Source of the DNA: Hyphomicrobiales bacterium
GTDB lineage: Bacteria; Pseudomonadota; Alphaproteobacteria; Rhizobiales; Xanthobacteraceae
NCBI GenBank assembly: GCA_021732215.1
Contig: JAKFVL010000010.1
Span: 239,309 to 287,945, forward strand
Direction: 5' to 3'
Length of the DNA: 48,637 bases
Of the stretch, positions 16,713-27,300 are shown in pieces. The translations under genes were made by a program, and so were the position numbers. Positions within the stretch are counted from its first letter, which is position 1; each line of letters opens with the position of its first letter. The notes under the pieces are model-generated. The model did no database searches and had not been told where the DNA came from. It saw only the letters and a list, made by a program, of their open reading frames with translations.

Positions 16713-16832
16713 TCAGCGCACGTCGCGGTATCTATCCACCGGTGGAATGCGCGACGAGAACACGAAAACACACAGGCACAGCGCGATCAGGCCAAGGCCA
16801 ACCAGCTCGAAGCCCCACTCAATCCCACCCAT
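16713..16832 (-). CDS. Possible 39-residue single-pass membrane protein
   Basis: A short frame (MGGIEWGFEL...) contains one strongly hydrophobic helix (about residues 8-26) followed by an Arg/Asp tail (PPVDRYRDVR), the usual layout of a real membrane microprotein. GGAG lies 9 bases before the ATG at 16832. An ATG at 16847 would extend it by five residues. It is transcribed towards tRNA-Pro on the opposite strand. No family recognised; it could be chance. Confidence 0.42.
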   Translation of the reverse strand: MGGIEWGFELVGLGLIALCLCVFVFSSRIPPVDRYRDVR

Positions 16833-17043
16833 CGTCTCTGGCTCCATCGCCGTGTCCGGCGCCAGTACAGCGCCGGATCGAATGAGAGCAAAGGACACCG
16901 CCTGCGAAAAAATCCTCGCGCGCTTACCTAGCCCTGACGGTGAAAATTGCAGCGCCCGAATTGACGAGCCGTTAAGGCTCGGGCGGCAACCGGTTCCTCG
17001 GTTACCGGCCGGTAAACGCTCGCCTCATCGCCGCCGGACGAAG

Positions 17044-17070
17044 GCGCGGCCGAGGACGGATCGGCCGCGC
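17044..17070. terminator. Strong GC stem-loop downstream of opgC
   Basis: A perfect 10-bp stem (17044-17053 with 17061-17070) with a 7-base loop lies 26 bases past the opgC stop on the minus strand. No clear U-run follows, so it could be a transcript-stabilising 3' hairpin rather than a classical terminator. A smaller hairpin (16965-16970 with 16976-16981) lies further on. Confidence 0.45.
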
Positions 17071-17095
17071 GGTGGACTCGGGACTTGTGTTGTCC

Positions 17096-18298
17096 TCAGG
17101 ATTTGGCCGCGACCGCCTTCGGCGGCGATCCGGCCGGAGCGGGGGGCATTTTCTTGGATGGCTTGTCCTGCTTCTTCGACCAGTTTCCGTAGTAGGCGAA
17201 GCCGCAAAGGATCGCGATGCCGACGACACTGACGAGCAACTGAGTGAAGAACGAACCGGACGAGATGGTCAGCAGGAAGTGCGCCATGAACGACAGGAAG
17301 ATGCCGACGCAGAACACCTGCAGCGATTGCTGACCGCACTTGATCACCGGATCGAGCCATTTTGACTCAAGCGCCGACCAGTCCTTTGGCACGAACCGCG
17401 TGATCAGGAACGCGATGATGATGAAGTGCAGGACGCGGTAGGGCGCCATGTTGGTCTTGTCGTTCGGATTGAACGCATCGTAGAGCCATTTCGGAAACAG
17501 CTCTCCGAAGCCCCTGAAAGCGCCGGCCATGGTCATGATCAGCGCAAACACCAGGTAGGCCACGCCAAGATAAAGCAGCCATTTCGACTTGATGACCGAG
17601 CGCGACTCCAGCGCGCCGCCAAGCGCGAACCAGGCTCCGAACACGAACAAAAGCTGCCATGTATAGGGATTGAAGTACCAGGTGCCAGCCGGATAAGCGG
17701 GCAAATTCCAGCCGAACTGGCGCGCGGCAAAGTAAAGCGCGAGAGATGCGAGCATCGTCAGGTCGGGGCGACGCAGCATCGCCCAGAGGATCGGCGGGAA
17801 AAGTCCCATCAGCACGATGTAGAGCGGCAGCACGTCGAGGTTGAGCGGCTTGAATTTCAGCAGCAGCCCTTGAGTCAATGTCTGGATCGGATTGTCGACC
17901 AGACCCGCGACGTTGAACTCGTTGATGATATCGACGTCATTGTAGCGCAGCGCCACCCAGCCGATGGCGGCGATGTAGATCACGAACAGCATCACGTGGG
18001 CGACGTAGAGTTGCCAGACGCGCTTCCACAGCCGCGTCGAGCCGACGATAAACCCCTTGTCGATCATCATCTGGGCATAGACGAACGAGGCGGTATAGCC
18101 GGAGATGAAAACGAACAGGTCGGCTGCGTCGCTGAATCCGTAGTTGCGCGGCGTGACCCAGTTCACGACGTTGTTCGGAATATGATCCAGAAAAATCCAC
18201 CAGTTGGCGACTCCGCGGAAGAAGTCGAGACGCAGGTCCCGGCCCTTGGGCGGCAAAATCGCATGAATTTCGGTGCTCAGGATCTCGTTGCTGCTCAT
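17096..18298 (-). CDS. opgC: OpgC-family acyltransferase for osmoregulated periplasmic glucans
   Basis: The product has 400 residues from the ATG at 18298 (MSSNEIL); an upstream start at 18361 adds 21 residues without membrane or family character. The start of the domain, GRDLRLDFFRGVANWWIFLDH, is characteristic of OpgC (membrane acyltransferase). About ten membrane helices follow and the tail is lysine/proline-rich and cytoplasmic. OpgC adds succinyl groups to periplasmic glucans made under low osmolarity. No opgG/opgH glucan synthase genes lie nearby, so the partner genes are elsewhere. It diverges from the complex I subunit gene. Confidence 0.9.
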   Translation of the reverse strand: MSSNEILSTEIHAILPPKGRDLRLDFFRGVANWWIFLDHIPNNVVNWVTPRNYGFSDAADLFVFISGYTASFVYAQMMIDKGFIVGSTRLWKRVWQLYVAHVMLFVIYIAAIGWVALRYNDVDIINEFNVAGLVDNPIQTLTQGLLLKFKPLNLDVLPLYIVLMGLFPPILWAMLRRPDLTMLASLALYFAARQFGWNLPAYPAGTWYFNPYTWQLLFVFGAWFALGGALESRSVIKSKWLLYLGVAYLVFALIMTMAGAFRGFGELFPKWLYDAFNPNDKTNMAPYRVLHFIIIAFLITRFVPKDWSALESKWLDPVIKCGQQSLQVFCVGIFLSFMAHFLLTISSGSFFTQLLVSVVGIAILCGFAYYGNWSKKQDKPSKKMPPAPAGSPPKAVAAKS

Positions 18299-18512
18299 CG
18301 TCGCTCGCTCGTCGGCTGTGTGCGCGGGGTCGATCCGGACCGACCCCGGGCACGCCTGCAATTGTCAGGTTCTTGCGAAACAAATATACCGGTTTCGGCG
18401 GTCGGTTTGGCTATGAAAGAGAATCGTACAATCTATCGGCCGTTATCGGTACACCAGCCGGTGCTAACCCGCCACAGCAGCCGTTTCCGTTGTCTCAAAC
18501 CGCCATGATCCC

Positions 18513-18818
18513 ATGACCGCTCGCATTTTCAAGCCCGCCAAGAACGCCATGCAATCGGGGACCGCCAAGACCCGGGACTGGCAGCTCGACTATGAGCCGG
18601 AGCAGCCGCGCACGATTGAGCCGTTGATGGGCTGGACCTCATCCGGCGACATGAAACAGCAATTGACCCTCCGGTTCGAGACCCGCGAGGAGGCGGTTGC
18701 CTACTGCGAGCGTGAGGGCATCGCGTATCAGGTGATCGAGCCGAAGGAGCGGGTGAGGCGGCAGGCGGCCTATTCCGACAATTTCGCCTTCCGCCGGGTC
18801 GAGCCCTGGACGCACTGA
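18513..18818 (+). CDS. NDUFS4-like accessory subunit of respiratory complex I
   Basis: This small 101-residue soluble protein carries the ETC complex I subunit (NDUFS4/18-kDa) signature: ARIFKPAKNAMQSG at the start, WxLDYEP, then WTSSGDMKQQL, and FETREEAVAYCEREGIAY before a Pro-rich end (RRVEPWTH). Such subunits occur in mitochondria and alphaproteobacteria and help assemble or stabilise the NADH-oxidising arm. It stands apart from the nuo operon, as is common in this class. Confidence 0.92.
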   Translation: MTARIFKPAKNAMQSGTAKTRDWQLDYEPEQPRTIEPLMGWTSSGDMKQQLTLRFETREEAVAYCEREGIAYQVIEPKERVRRQAAYSDNFAFRRVEPWTH

Positions 18819-19070
18819 CTCCCTCAAGCTGCGCGGTCCAAAGGCGCGCGCCGGGGGCCGTGTTCCTCGCCAAATGTCGGACAAAAGACATTTTGGGCCG
18901 ATGCCATGCCTTATGCAGGCTGCATCGCCGCGCCAAATTCCAGTTGGCTGCAAAGTTGTGGTTGCGTGCCCGCTTGATGCGATGGCACCCTTGATCCAAG
19001 AACGATGCAAGCGGCACATCGCTGCCGCAAAATCAAAAAACGATGCGCCGGGAGGCAACACGCTGTCACC

Positions 19071-20675
19071 ATGACATTGCGATCCGAGATCAATCCGGCG
19101 TCTGCCGATTTTAAAGCCAATGCAGAGAACATGCGCTCGCTGGTTGCCGATCTGCGGCAGCGGCTATCCGAGGTCGCTGAAGGCGGAGGGCAAGTTTCGC
19201 GCGAGCGTCACATCAAGCGCGGCAAGTTGCTGGCGCGCGATCGTGTCGATCTGCTGATCGACCCCGGCACGGCTTTTCTCGAACTGTCGCCGCTGGCGGC
19301 CTTCGGTCTGTACGGCGGCGACGTGCATTCGGCGAGTGTCATCACCGGCGTCGGGCGCGTGTCGGGCCGCGAATGCGTGATCGTCGCCAACGATGCCACT
19401 ATCAAGGGCGGCACCTATTATCCGATGACGGTGAAGAAGCATCTGCGCGCGCAGGATATCGCGCGGCAGAACAATCTGCCGTGCATCTATATGGTTGATT
19501 CCGGCGGCGCGTTCCTGCCGATGCAGGACGAAATTTTCCCCGACGAGCGCAACTTCGGCCGCATCTTCTACAATCAGGCGCAAATGTCGGCGCTGGGGAT
19601 TCCGCAGATTGCGGTCGTGATGGGCTCCTGCACCGCTGGCGGCGCTTATGTGCCTGCGATGTGCGATGAAAGCATCATCGTGCGCAATCAAGGCACCATC
19701 TTCCTCGGTGGACCGCCACTGGTGAAGGCGGCGACGGGCGAAATCGTCAGTGCCGAAGAGCTCGGCGGCGCGGACGTGCATTCGCGCCAATCCGGCGTCA
19801 CCGACCATTACGCGCAGAACGACAACCACGCGATCGGGATCGCGCGCCGCATCGTCGGCAATTTGAATGCACCGCATGCGCCCTCATGGGAGGTGCGCGA
19901 ACCGCGCGAGCCGCTCTATCCGCCTGAAGACATCTACGGTGTCGTGCCGGTGGATGCCCGCAAGCCCTATGACGTGCGCGATATCATCGCGCGTGTCGTC
20001 GACGGCTCCGAGTTCGAGGAGTTCAAGAAGCTCTATGGCTCTACGCTGATCTGCGGCTTTGCACATATCTGGGGCCACCCGGTCGGCATTCTTGCCAACA
20101 ATGGCATTCTGTTCAGTGAAAGCTCGCTCAAGGGCACGCACTTCATCGAACTATGCTGCCAGCGCAAAATCCCGCTCGTATTCCTGCAGAACATCACCGG
20201 ATTCATGGTCGGCAAGAAGTACGAGGCCGGCGGCATTGCAAAAGACGGAGCGAAGCTGGTGACAGCGGTCGCGACAGCATCGGTGCCGAAATTCACCGTC
20301 GTGATCGGCGGCTCATACGGGGCCGGCAATTACGGCATGTGCGGCCGTTCCTACAGTCCGCGCTTTCTCTGGATGTGGCCGAATGCCCGTCTCTCGGTGA
20401 TGGGCGGCGAGCAGGCATCCATGGTGCTGAGCACATTGCGGCGCGACAGCATCGAGGCCAAGGGCGGCACCTGGTCGGCCGGGGAAGAGGAAGCATTCCG
20501 CAAACCGACCCGCGATCAGTTCGAGCATCAGGGCCATCCGTATTACACGACTGCGCGTCTTTGGGATGACGGCGTGATCGATCCCGCCGACACGCGGCTC
20601 GTGCTCGGCCTTGGGCTCGCCGCTGCCGCAAACCAGCCGGTCGAAGGTCCGCGCTTCGGCGTGTTCCGGATGTGA
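19071..20675 (+). CDS. mccB: Methylcrotonyl-CoA carboxylase beta (carboxyltransferase) subunit
   Basis: The product has 534 residues from the ATG at 19071; a start at 19005 would add 22 residues of non-homologous sequence. It shows the two crotonase-like halves of biotin-dependent carboxyltransferases. In the N-terminal half are [19 protein letters not shown], then [17 protein letters not shown]. In the C-terminal half are [21 protein letters not shown] and [14 protein letters not shown], the latter with length and wording typical of MCC beta rather than propionyl-CoA carboxylase. It transfers CO2 from biotin to 3-methylcrotonyl-CoA in leucine breakdown. The alpha subunit gene follows after 10 bp. 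Confidence 0.93.
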   Translation: MTLRSEINPASADFKANAENMRSLVADLRQRLSEVAEGGGQVSRERHIKRGKLLARDRVDLLIDPGTAFLELSPLAAFGLYGGDVHSASVITGVGRVSGRECVIVANDATIKGGTYYPMTVKKHLRAQDIARQNNLPCIYMVDSGGAFLPMQDEIFPDERNFGRIFYNQAQMSALGIPQIAVVMGSCTAGGAYVPAMCDESIIVRNQGTIFLGGPPLVKAATGEIVSAEELGGADVHSRQSGVTDHYAQNDNHAIGIARRIVGNLNAPHAPSWEVREPREPLYPPEDIYGVVPVDARKPYDVRDIIARVVDGSEFEEFKKLYGSTLICGFAHIWGHPVGILANNGILFSESSLKGTHFIELCCQRKIPLVFLQNITGFMVGKKYEAGGIAKDGAKLVTAVATASVPKFTVVIGGSYGAGNYGMCGRSYSPRFLWMWPNARLSVMGGEQASMVLSTLRRDSIEAKGGTWSAGEEEAFRKPTRDQFEHQGHPYYTTARLWDDGVIDPADTRLVLGLGLAAAANQPVEGPRFGVFRM

Positions 20676-20685
20676 GGGCGAAGCC

Positions 20686-22704
20686 GTGAACACCATCATG
20701 AAAACGGGCGCGCCATCCGGCCTCTATCGCCGTTTCAGAACTCTCCTGATCGCCAATCGCGGCGAGATCGCTTGCCGCATCATCCGGAGCGCCCGTGCGC
20801 TCGGTTTGCGCACCGTGGCGGTCTATTCCGAGGCCGATGCCAACGCGATGCATGTGGCGATGGCCGACGATGCTGTCCTGCTCGGCCCTGCGCGGGCGCG
20901 CGACAGCTATCTCAACATCGATCGGATCATTGCCGCCTGTAAACTGACCGGCGCCGAAGCGGTCCATCCGGGCTACGGATTCTTGTCCGAGAGCGCCGAA
21001 TTCGCAAAACGTCTCGCCGACGAAGGATTGGTGTTCGTTGGACCCACGGCCGCGATGATCGAGGCCATGGGCTCGAAATCGGGCTCCAAGATGCTGATGG
21101 AAAAAGCCGGCGTGCCACTGGTGCCGGGCTATCACGGCGAGGCACAGGACGATGCCACGCTGACCGCTGCTGCCGCCAGGATCGGATTTCCTGTTCTGGT
21201 GAAAGCCTCCGCGGGCGGTGGCGGGCGCGGCATGCGCATTGTGCGCGAGGCCGATCAGTTGCTCCCATCGATCGTCAGCGCCAAGCGCGAAGCCAAGGCG
21301 GCATTCGGCGACGACCAGATTCTCATCGAGAAGTTCGTCGATAATCCACGTCACATCGAGGTTCAGGTGATCGGCGACAGCCACGGCAATCTGCTGTCGC
21401 TGTTCGAGCGCGAATGCACGCTGCAACGGCGGCACCAGAAGGTGATCGAGGAAGCGCCGTCGCCGACGCTTGACTCAAAGCAGCGCGATGCGATTTGCGC
21501 GGTGGCCCGAAAGGCGGCGGGCGCGGTCAACTATGTCGGCGCAGGCACCATCGAGTTCGTCTCCAATGGCAAGGACTTCTTCTTCATCGAAATGAATACC
21601 CGCTTGCAGGTCGAGCATCCGGTGACGGAGTTGATTACCGGCATCGATCTGGTCGACTGGCAGTTGCGCGTCGCGTTCGGCGAAGCGTTGCCGCTCAAGC
21701 AAGCCGACATCAAGCTCAACGGCCATGCCGTTGAAGCGCGCGTCTACGCGGAAAACCCTGCGAAGAACTTCATGCCGTCGGTCGGTCGTATCCGCACCTG
21801 GCGCACGCCAGACGAGGGTCACGGCTTGCGCATCGACAGCGGATATCGCGAAGGCGATGTGGTGTCGCCGTATTACGATGCGATGCTGGCGAAAGTGATC
21901 GCCTGGGCGCCGGATCGCGCCTCCGCGATCGACCGCCTCAATGGCGGCCTCAATGCCATGGATGTCCGCGGCATCGTCAGCAACATTCCGTTCCTGTCGG
22001 CGTTGATCACGCATCCCTCTGTGCGCGCGAACGCCATCGACACGTCGTTCATCGAACGCGAACTGACGGCTCTGACGCCGCCGCAAGGAGCCGCGGGCGA
22101 TCTCGAACTGGCAGCGGCGATCGCAGCAGTCCTCGTCAGCGAGGCGGAGGATGCTACCAGGACCTCGCCGTGGCAGACATTCGGCTGGATGCCGGTCGGC
22201 AAGCGCAAACGGAAATTTGTGCTGCGTGCGCCGGATGGCGAGGCCCATGACGTCATGCTGAATTATGGACGCGGACAATCCGGACTGGTCATCGGCGCAC
22301 GCACTATCGCGTTCGATCACAGCGCGCGTTCGGATAACGAAATCGATGTCGTTTGCGACGGCATGCGAACATCGACCGCGTCCGTGATCGACGGCCGCGA
22401 GATTTATGTGCGCACCCGCAACGGCCGCTTCGAATTGCACTGGGTCGATCCGTTCGGCAGCGAGGACGAGGAGCAGACAGGCGAGGATCGTCTCGTTGCG
22501 CCATTGCCGGGCACCGTCGTTGCCGTGCTGTCGGAGCAGGGCGCCAAAGTGAAAAAGGGCGATCCGATCCTCACGCTCGAAGTGATGAAAATGGAGCAGG
22601 TGCTGCGCGCGCCGTTCGCCGGCATCGTAAAGCGGCTCAATTACAAGGTCGGCGATATCGTGCCGGAAGGCGCGGAGCTTGCGGAAATCGAACCCGCGGC
22701 CTGA
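20686..22704 (+). CDS. mccA: Methylcrotonyl-CoA carboxylase alpha (biotin carboxylase and biotin carrier) subunit
   Basis: The product has 672 residues from the GTG at 20686, which has GAGGG 7 bases upstream; the ATG at 20698 is an alternative. The order is biotin carboxylase N-domain (LLIANRGEIACRI), ATP-grasp with KASAGGGGRGMR, EMNTRLQVEHPVTE and the C-terminal lobe, a linker domain, and a biotinyl domain with acceptor Lys635 in EVMKME. It charges biotin using ATP and bicarbonate. It follows mccB by 10 bp, so the two are expressed together. No isovaleryl-CoA dehydrogenase, enoyl-CoA hydratase or HMG-CoA lyase gene adjoins them. Confidence 0.94.
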   Translation: MNTIMKTGAPSGLYRRFRTLLIANRGEIACRIIRSARALGLRTVAVYSEADANAMHVAMADDAVLLGPARARDSYLNIDRIIAACKLTGAEAVHPGYGFLSESAEFAKRLADEGLVFVGPTAAMIEAMGSKSGSKMLMEKAGVPLVPGYHGEAQDDATLTAAAARIGFPVLVKASAGGGGRGMRIVREADQLLPSIVSAKREAKAAFGDDQILIEKFVDNPRHIEVQVIGDSHGNLLSLFERECTLQRRHQKVIEEAPSPTLDSKQRDAICAVARKAAGAVNYVGAGTIEFVSNGKDFFFIEMNTRLQVEHPVTELITGIDLVDWQLRVAFGEALPLKQADIKLNGHAVEARVYAENPAKNFMPSVGRIRTWRTPDEGHGLRIDSGYREGDVVSPYYDAMLAKVIAWAPDRASAIDRLNGGLNAMDVRGIVSNIPFLSALITHPSVRANAIDTSFIERELTALTPPQGAAGDLELAAAIAAVLVSEAEDATRTSPWQTFGWMPVGKRKRKFVLRAPDGEAHDVMLNYGRGQSGLVIGARTIAFDHSARSDNEIDVVCDGMRTSTASVIDGREIYVRTRNGRFELHWVDPFGSEDEEQTGEDRLVAPLPGTVVAVLSEQGAKVKKGDPILTLEVMKMEQVLRAPFAGIVKRLNYKVGDIVPEGAELAEIEPAA

Positions 22705-22893
22705 TCGCATTGGCTGTCGTTGGCTTTCGCCATGCGGCGAAGTGCGCGGCGCGATCGGCGTTTGCTGGCTTCCGTTGTTCTCATCTGGCGGATAGGCTGA
22801 TCGCGCAAGGCGGGCCGTGCTTCGGTACGGATCCCGCCGGGATACTCAAGACGGATACAAAGATATCCGCTCAACAACGTCAGGGAGAAAGCA

Positions 22894-23874
22894 ATGAAGG
22901 CGTCATGGGCATCGGCCGCTTGTCTCGCGGCCATCGCTGGTTTTGCGATAATCGCAAGTTCCGCTCACGCGCAGCAATGGCCCAACCGACCGGTGACGAT
23001 CATTGTGCCGTTCGCAGCGGGCGGTAACGTTGACACCGCGGCGCGTATTTTCGGTGAGCGGCTGTCCCAGCGGCTAGGTCAGCAGTTCGTGGTCGAAAAC
23101 AAGAGCGGCGCCGGCGGCAGCATCGGCATCGGTGCGATGGCGAAGGCGGCACCCGACGGCTATACGCTCGGCCTTGTCACGGCCGGCACGCTGTTCATCC
23201 TGCCTCACATCTTCAAGGACAAGCTGGGCTACGACAGCCGCAAGGATATCCGCCCCGTCGCAATGGTGGCTACACAGCCGAACATGCTGATCGTGAATTC
23301 GAGCATCCCGGCAAAGACGGTTCCGGAGTTCATCGCGTACATCAAAGCCAATCCCGACAAGCTGAGCTACGGCTCGTCCGGCATCGGCACCTCGCAGCAC
23401 CTGTGCATGGAACTGATCGTTCAGCACACCGGCGCCAAGATCGCGCATGTGCCTTATCGCGCATCAAACCAGATCATCCAGGATTTGATCGGCGGCCAGA
23501 TTCAGATGACCTGCGATCAGTTCTCGACCGCCTATCCCCAGGTGCAGGGTGGCAAGGCCAACGCCATCGGCGTCTCGTCACTTGAACGCTACGGTTTCGA
23601 CAAGTCGATTCCGGCGCTGGCCGAAACCATTCCGGGACTGGAAGTGACGTGGACGGCCGTGTTCATCACACCGGCCAACACACCGGACGACATCCGCAAG
23701 AAGCTCGCGGCCGAACTGATCGAGATCACCAAGGAGCCGGCGATGATCGAGCGGCTCAAGGGTCTGAGCGTGACGCCGGTCAGCCTGTCGGGCGCGGAGC
23801 TGGAGAAGAACATCGCTGCCGACTACGACAAGTGGCAGCCGATCGTGGAGCGCGCGAAGATTCCGCCGCCGTAA
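22894..23874 (+). CDS. TctC/Bug-family periplasmic solute-binding protein
   Basis: The 326-residue protein has a signal peptide (cleavage after SAHA) and the Bug signature near the mature start: WPNRPVTIIVPFAAGG, then IFGERLSQRLGQQFVVENKSGAGG, PDGYTLG and the GSSGIGTSQH segment. AGGGAG lies a few bases before the ATG. The family binds carboxylates or similar metabolites, sometimes feeding TctAB, but most members are orphans, and no tctAB genes are present. It lies 189 bp after mccA on the same strand, so a shared transcript is possible. Confidence 0.92.
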   Translation: MKASWASAACLAAIAGFAIIASSAHAQQWPNRPVTIIVPFAAGGNVDTAARIFGERLSQRLGQQFVVENKSGAGGSIGIGAMAKAAPDGYTLGLVTAGTLFILPHIFKDKLGYDSRKDIRPVAMVATQPNMLIVNSSIPAKTVPEFIAYIKANPDKLSYGSSGIGTSQHLCMELIVQHTGAKIAHVPYRASNQIIQDLIGGQIQMTCDQFSTAYPQVQGGKANAIGVSSLERYGFDKSIPALAETIPGLEVTWTAVFITPANTPDDIRKKLAAELIEITKEPAMIERLKGLSVTPVSLSGAELEKNIAADYDKWQPIVERAKIPPP

Positions 23875-23954
23875 GGCTGGTGTCTGTCGGTCATCTGGAT
23901 TCTGACCGTCGCCAAGGCTGGCTGCCAATAGCGAACGGTCTGGAAAAACAGATC

Positions 23955-24031
23955 TGGCGATCCCAGCAGGATTCGAACCTGCAACCCACGGAGTAGAAAT
24001 CCGTTACTCTATCCAGTTGAGCTATGGGACC
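23955..24031 (-). tRNA. tRNA-Arg (anticodon TCT)
   Basis: The 77 bases on the minus strand fold as acceptor GGTCCCA with TGGGATC, D stem GCTC/GAGT, anticodon stem ACGGA/TCCGT with loop TTTCTAC, T-loop GGTTCGAATCC, discriminator G and encoded CCA. The anticodon TCT reads AGA/AGG. Confidence 0.96.
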
Positions 24032-24336
24032 GGCCTGTCCCTCTCCTAAACCAAACTTCTTAAAATCGCCACTTCCGCCAACGGCTTTTGAACCGGCCTG
24101 ATGCCCGGTGCGACCAAGGGCCGGGGTTGGTCCGTCGCCGATCGGCCTCAACAGCAATGCGCCTCTGCCAGCGGCGCGGTGTCGTATCGTTGCCGCTGAT
24201 CCGAAGCATCGGTCGGCAGGCCTGATGAAGCGGCGACAGAATTTGTTGGCGTGTCTCGTTCGGCCATGGATACGTCACGTTTCAATATCTCTATTCAGTG
24301 GCCCGGCGCATGTCGCGTCCGGGCAGGGAGCCCCAC
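24032..24336. other. Gene-free stretch upstream of the macroglobulin gene
   Basis: These 305 bp separate tRNA-Arg (reading away) from the macroglobulin start. The first 50 bp are AT-richer and should hold the tRNA promoter. Close to the gene, GCCCGG (24301-24306) can pair with CCGGGC (24319-24324) just upstream of the GGGAG ribosome site. No convincing -35/-10 pair or gene was found. Confidence 0.5.
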
Positions 24337-27300
24337 ATGATCCGTCTGCTTCGCGCCATCTCGTTTTGCGCCGCGTTTCTGCTTGCCTTCACGTCCGCTC
24401 ATGCCGCCGACAAGGCCTTCAAACGCGATGAGTTGGGCGATGCCGCGATCAAGCTGGAAGCGCAGATCAAGAAGGAGGCGGGCGTCGTCAACAAGACCGC
24501 CGCGACCCTGCGCACCGAGGCCGATGCCGCGCTGAAGCGCTCGGACACCCGCGCGGGCCTCACCACCATCGGCCAGATCGTGGCGGTTGCGCCTGAGGAT
24601 GCCGCCAACTGGCTGAGACTCGCCAAAACCGTCTTCCAGATCCGCACCGCCGACAGCCGCGAGCAGACCTTCCTCCTCGAGCGCGCATCGACCGCTGCCT
24701 ACATCGCCTACCAGCGCGCCGCCAATGCGGGCGAGGAAGCCGACGCGCTCGCAACCATCGGCCGCGCCATGGCGGAGCGCAAGCTGTGGCGTCCGGCGCT
24801 GGATGCGCTGCGCCTGTCGCTCGAGCTGCGCGAGGTTGCCGACGTGCGTGGCCAATACGAGAAGATGCGCGACGAGCGTGGCTTCCGGCTGCTGGATTAC
24901 ACGGTGGATTCCGACGGCGCGTCGCCGCGCGTCTGCTTCCAGTTCTCCGAGGAGCTTCTGAAGCGCACCGACTTCTCGCCGTTCGTGGCGTTGGCCGGAA
25001 CAGACAAACCGGCGATCTCCGCCGAGGACAAGCAGCTCTGCGTCGAAGGCCTCAAGCATGGCGAGCGCTACAACGTGAATTTGCGCTCCGGAATGCCCTC
25101 CACCGTGAAGGAGACGCTGCCGAAATCGGCCGAATTCAACATCTACGTACGCGACCGCAAGCCGTTCGTGCGCTTCACCGGCCGCGCCTACGTGCTGCCG
25201 CGCACCGGCCAGCGCGGCATTCCGCTGGTCAGCGTCAACACCCCGTCCGTCGCAGTTCAGGTGTTCCGCATCGGCGATCGCAACCTCATCAACACGGTGC
25301 TCGGCGGCGACTTCCAGGGCAGTCTCGCCTCCTACCAGTTGTCCGAACTCGGCAGCGAGAAGGGCGTGAAGGTCTGGTCGGGGGACCTCACCACCGCGCA
25401 GACGCTCAATCAGGATGTCACGACTGCCTTCCCGGTCGATCAGGCGCTCGGCGACCTGCAACCCGGCGTCTATGTGATGACGGCGACCGCCAAGGGCCCG
25501 GGCTCGGCTTCCGGCGGCGACGATGATTACGGATCGCTCGCGACCCAGTGGTTCATCGTCTCGGACCTGGGCCTCACCGCCTATTCCGGCAACGACGGCA
25601 TCCACGTGTTCGCCAACTCATTGGCTTCGACGGAAGCCATCGCCAATGCCGAGGTGCGCCTTGTCGCGCGCAACAACGAAATCCTGTCCACCAAGAAGAC
25701 CGACGCTGCCGGACATATCCTGTTCGAGGCCGGGCTCGCCAAGGGCGAGGGCGGGCTGTCTCCGGCGCTGCTCAGTGTGACCGGCGACAAGGGCGACTAT
25801 GCGTTTCTCAGCCTGAAATCGACCGCCTTCGATCTGTCGGATCGCGGTGTCAGCGGCCGCAACGCTGCCGGGGCTGCAGACGCCTTCGTCTATGCCGAGC
25901 GCGGCGTCTATCGCTCTGGCGAAACCGTGTATCTCACCGCGCTGCTGCGCGACGGGCAGGGCGTTGCTGTTGCCTCCAGCCCGCTGACACTGGTGGTGGA
26001 GCGGCCCGACGGCGTCGAGTTCCGCCGCGCGGTTCTGCAGGACCAGGGCGCAGGTGGCCGCAGCCTGACGCTGCCTCTGAATTCGGCGGTCCCGACTGGC
26101 ACCTGGCGCGTCCGTGTCTTCACCGACCCCAAGGGCAAGTCGGTCGGCGAGACCACCTTCATGGTCGAGGATTACGTGCCCGACCGGATCGAATTCGATC
26201 TGACGTCCAAGGCCAAACAGATGGCAGCTGAGACTCCAGTAGAACTTAAAGTAGATGGCCGATTCCTTTATGGCGCCCCGGCTTCCGCCCTTCAGATCGA
26301 GGGCGACATGCTGGTCTCGCCGGCGGCGAACCGCCCCGGCTTCGAGGGCTATACGTTCGGGGTCAAGGACGAGGAGACCTCGAGCAACGAGCGCACCCCG
26401 CTGGAAAATTTGCCGGAGACCGATGCCAATGGCGTCGCCACCTTCCGGGCGTCGCTGCCGAAGCCGCCAAGCTCGTCGCGGCCGCAGGAGGCGCAGTTCT
26501 TCATTCGGATGGTGGAGTCCGGCGGACGGGCGGTCGAGCGCAAGCTGACCCTGCCGGTCGCGCCGAAGACGGCCATGATCGGCATCAAGCCACTGTTCGC
26601 TGACAAGAACGTGGCCGAAGGCGACAAAGCCAACTTCGATATCGTCTACGTCATGCCGGATGGCAAGGCGCAGGCGCGGGGCGGGATGCGCTACGAGCTG
26701 CTGAAACTCGAGTCGCGCTACCAGTGGTACCGGCAGGGATCGTCGTGGGAATACGAGCCGGTCAAATCCACCAGGCGCGTCGCCGATGGCGAAGTCGCCG
26801 CCACCGACAAGCCAGGCCGTATCGAACTTGCGCCGCAGCCGGGCCGCTATCGCCTCGATGTGAAATCGGCGGAAGCCGATGGCCCGCTGACCTCGTTCAC
26901 CTTCGATGTGGGCTGGTATTCGGAAGGGAGCGCCGACACACCCGATCTGCTGGAAACCTCGATCGACAAGCCTGAGTACATTCCGGGCGACACCATGGTC
27001 GTTTCCGTCAACGCCCGCACCGCCGGAAAGCTCACGATCAACGTGCTCGGCGATCGTTTGCTGACCACGCAGACCAGCGACATCAAGGAAGGCCAGCAGC
27101 AAGTTAAGTTGCCGGTCGGCAAGGACTGGGGCACCGGCGCCTATGTGGTGGCGACGTTGCGCCGTCCGCTCGATACGGCTGCCCAGCGCATGCCGGGCCG
27201 CGCCATCGGTCTGAAATGGTTCGGCATCGACAAGAAATCGCGCACGCTTGCCGTGACCCTTTCGCCGCCGCCGCTGGTGCGCCCGGGGACAACGTTGACG

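Noticed and set aside
16568-16771. Minus-strand frame with an LDSNQRP phrase
   Set aside because: This phrase is the well-known false translation of the reverse strand of a tRNA T-arm; the locus is tRNA-Pro.
23649-23996. Plus-strand frame ending in QQDSNLQP
   Set aside because: It comes from overlap with the TctC gene and the antisense of tRNA-Arg, and is not a real gene.
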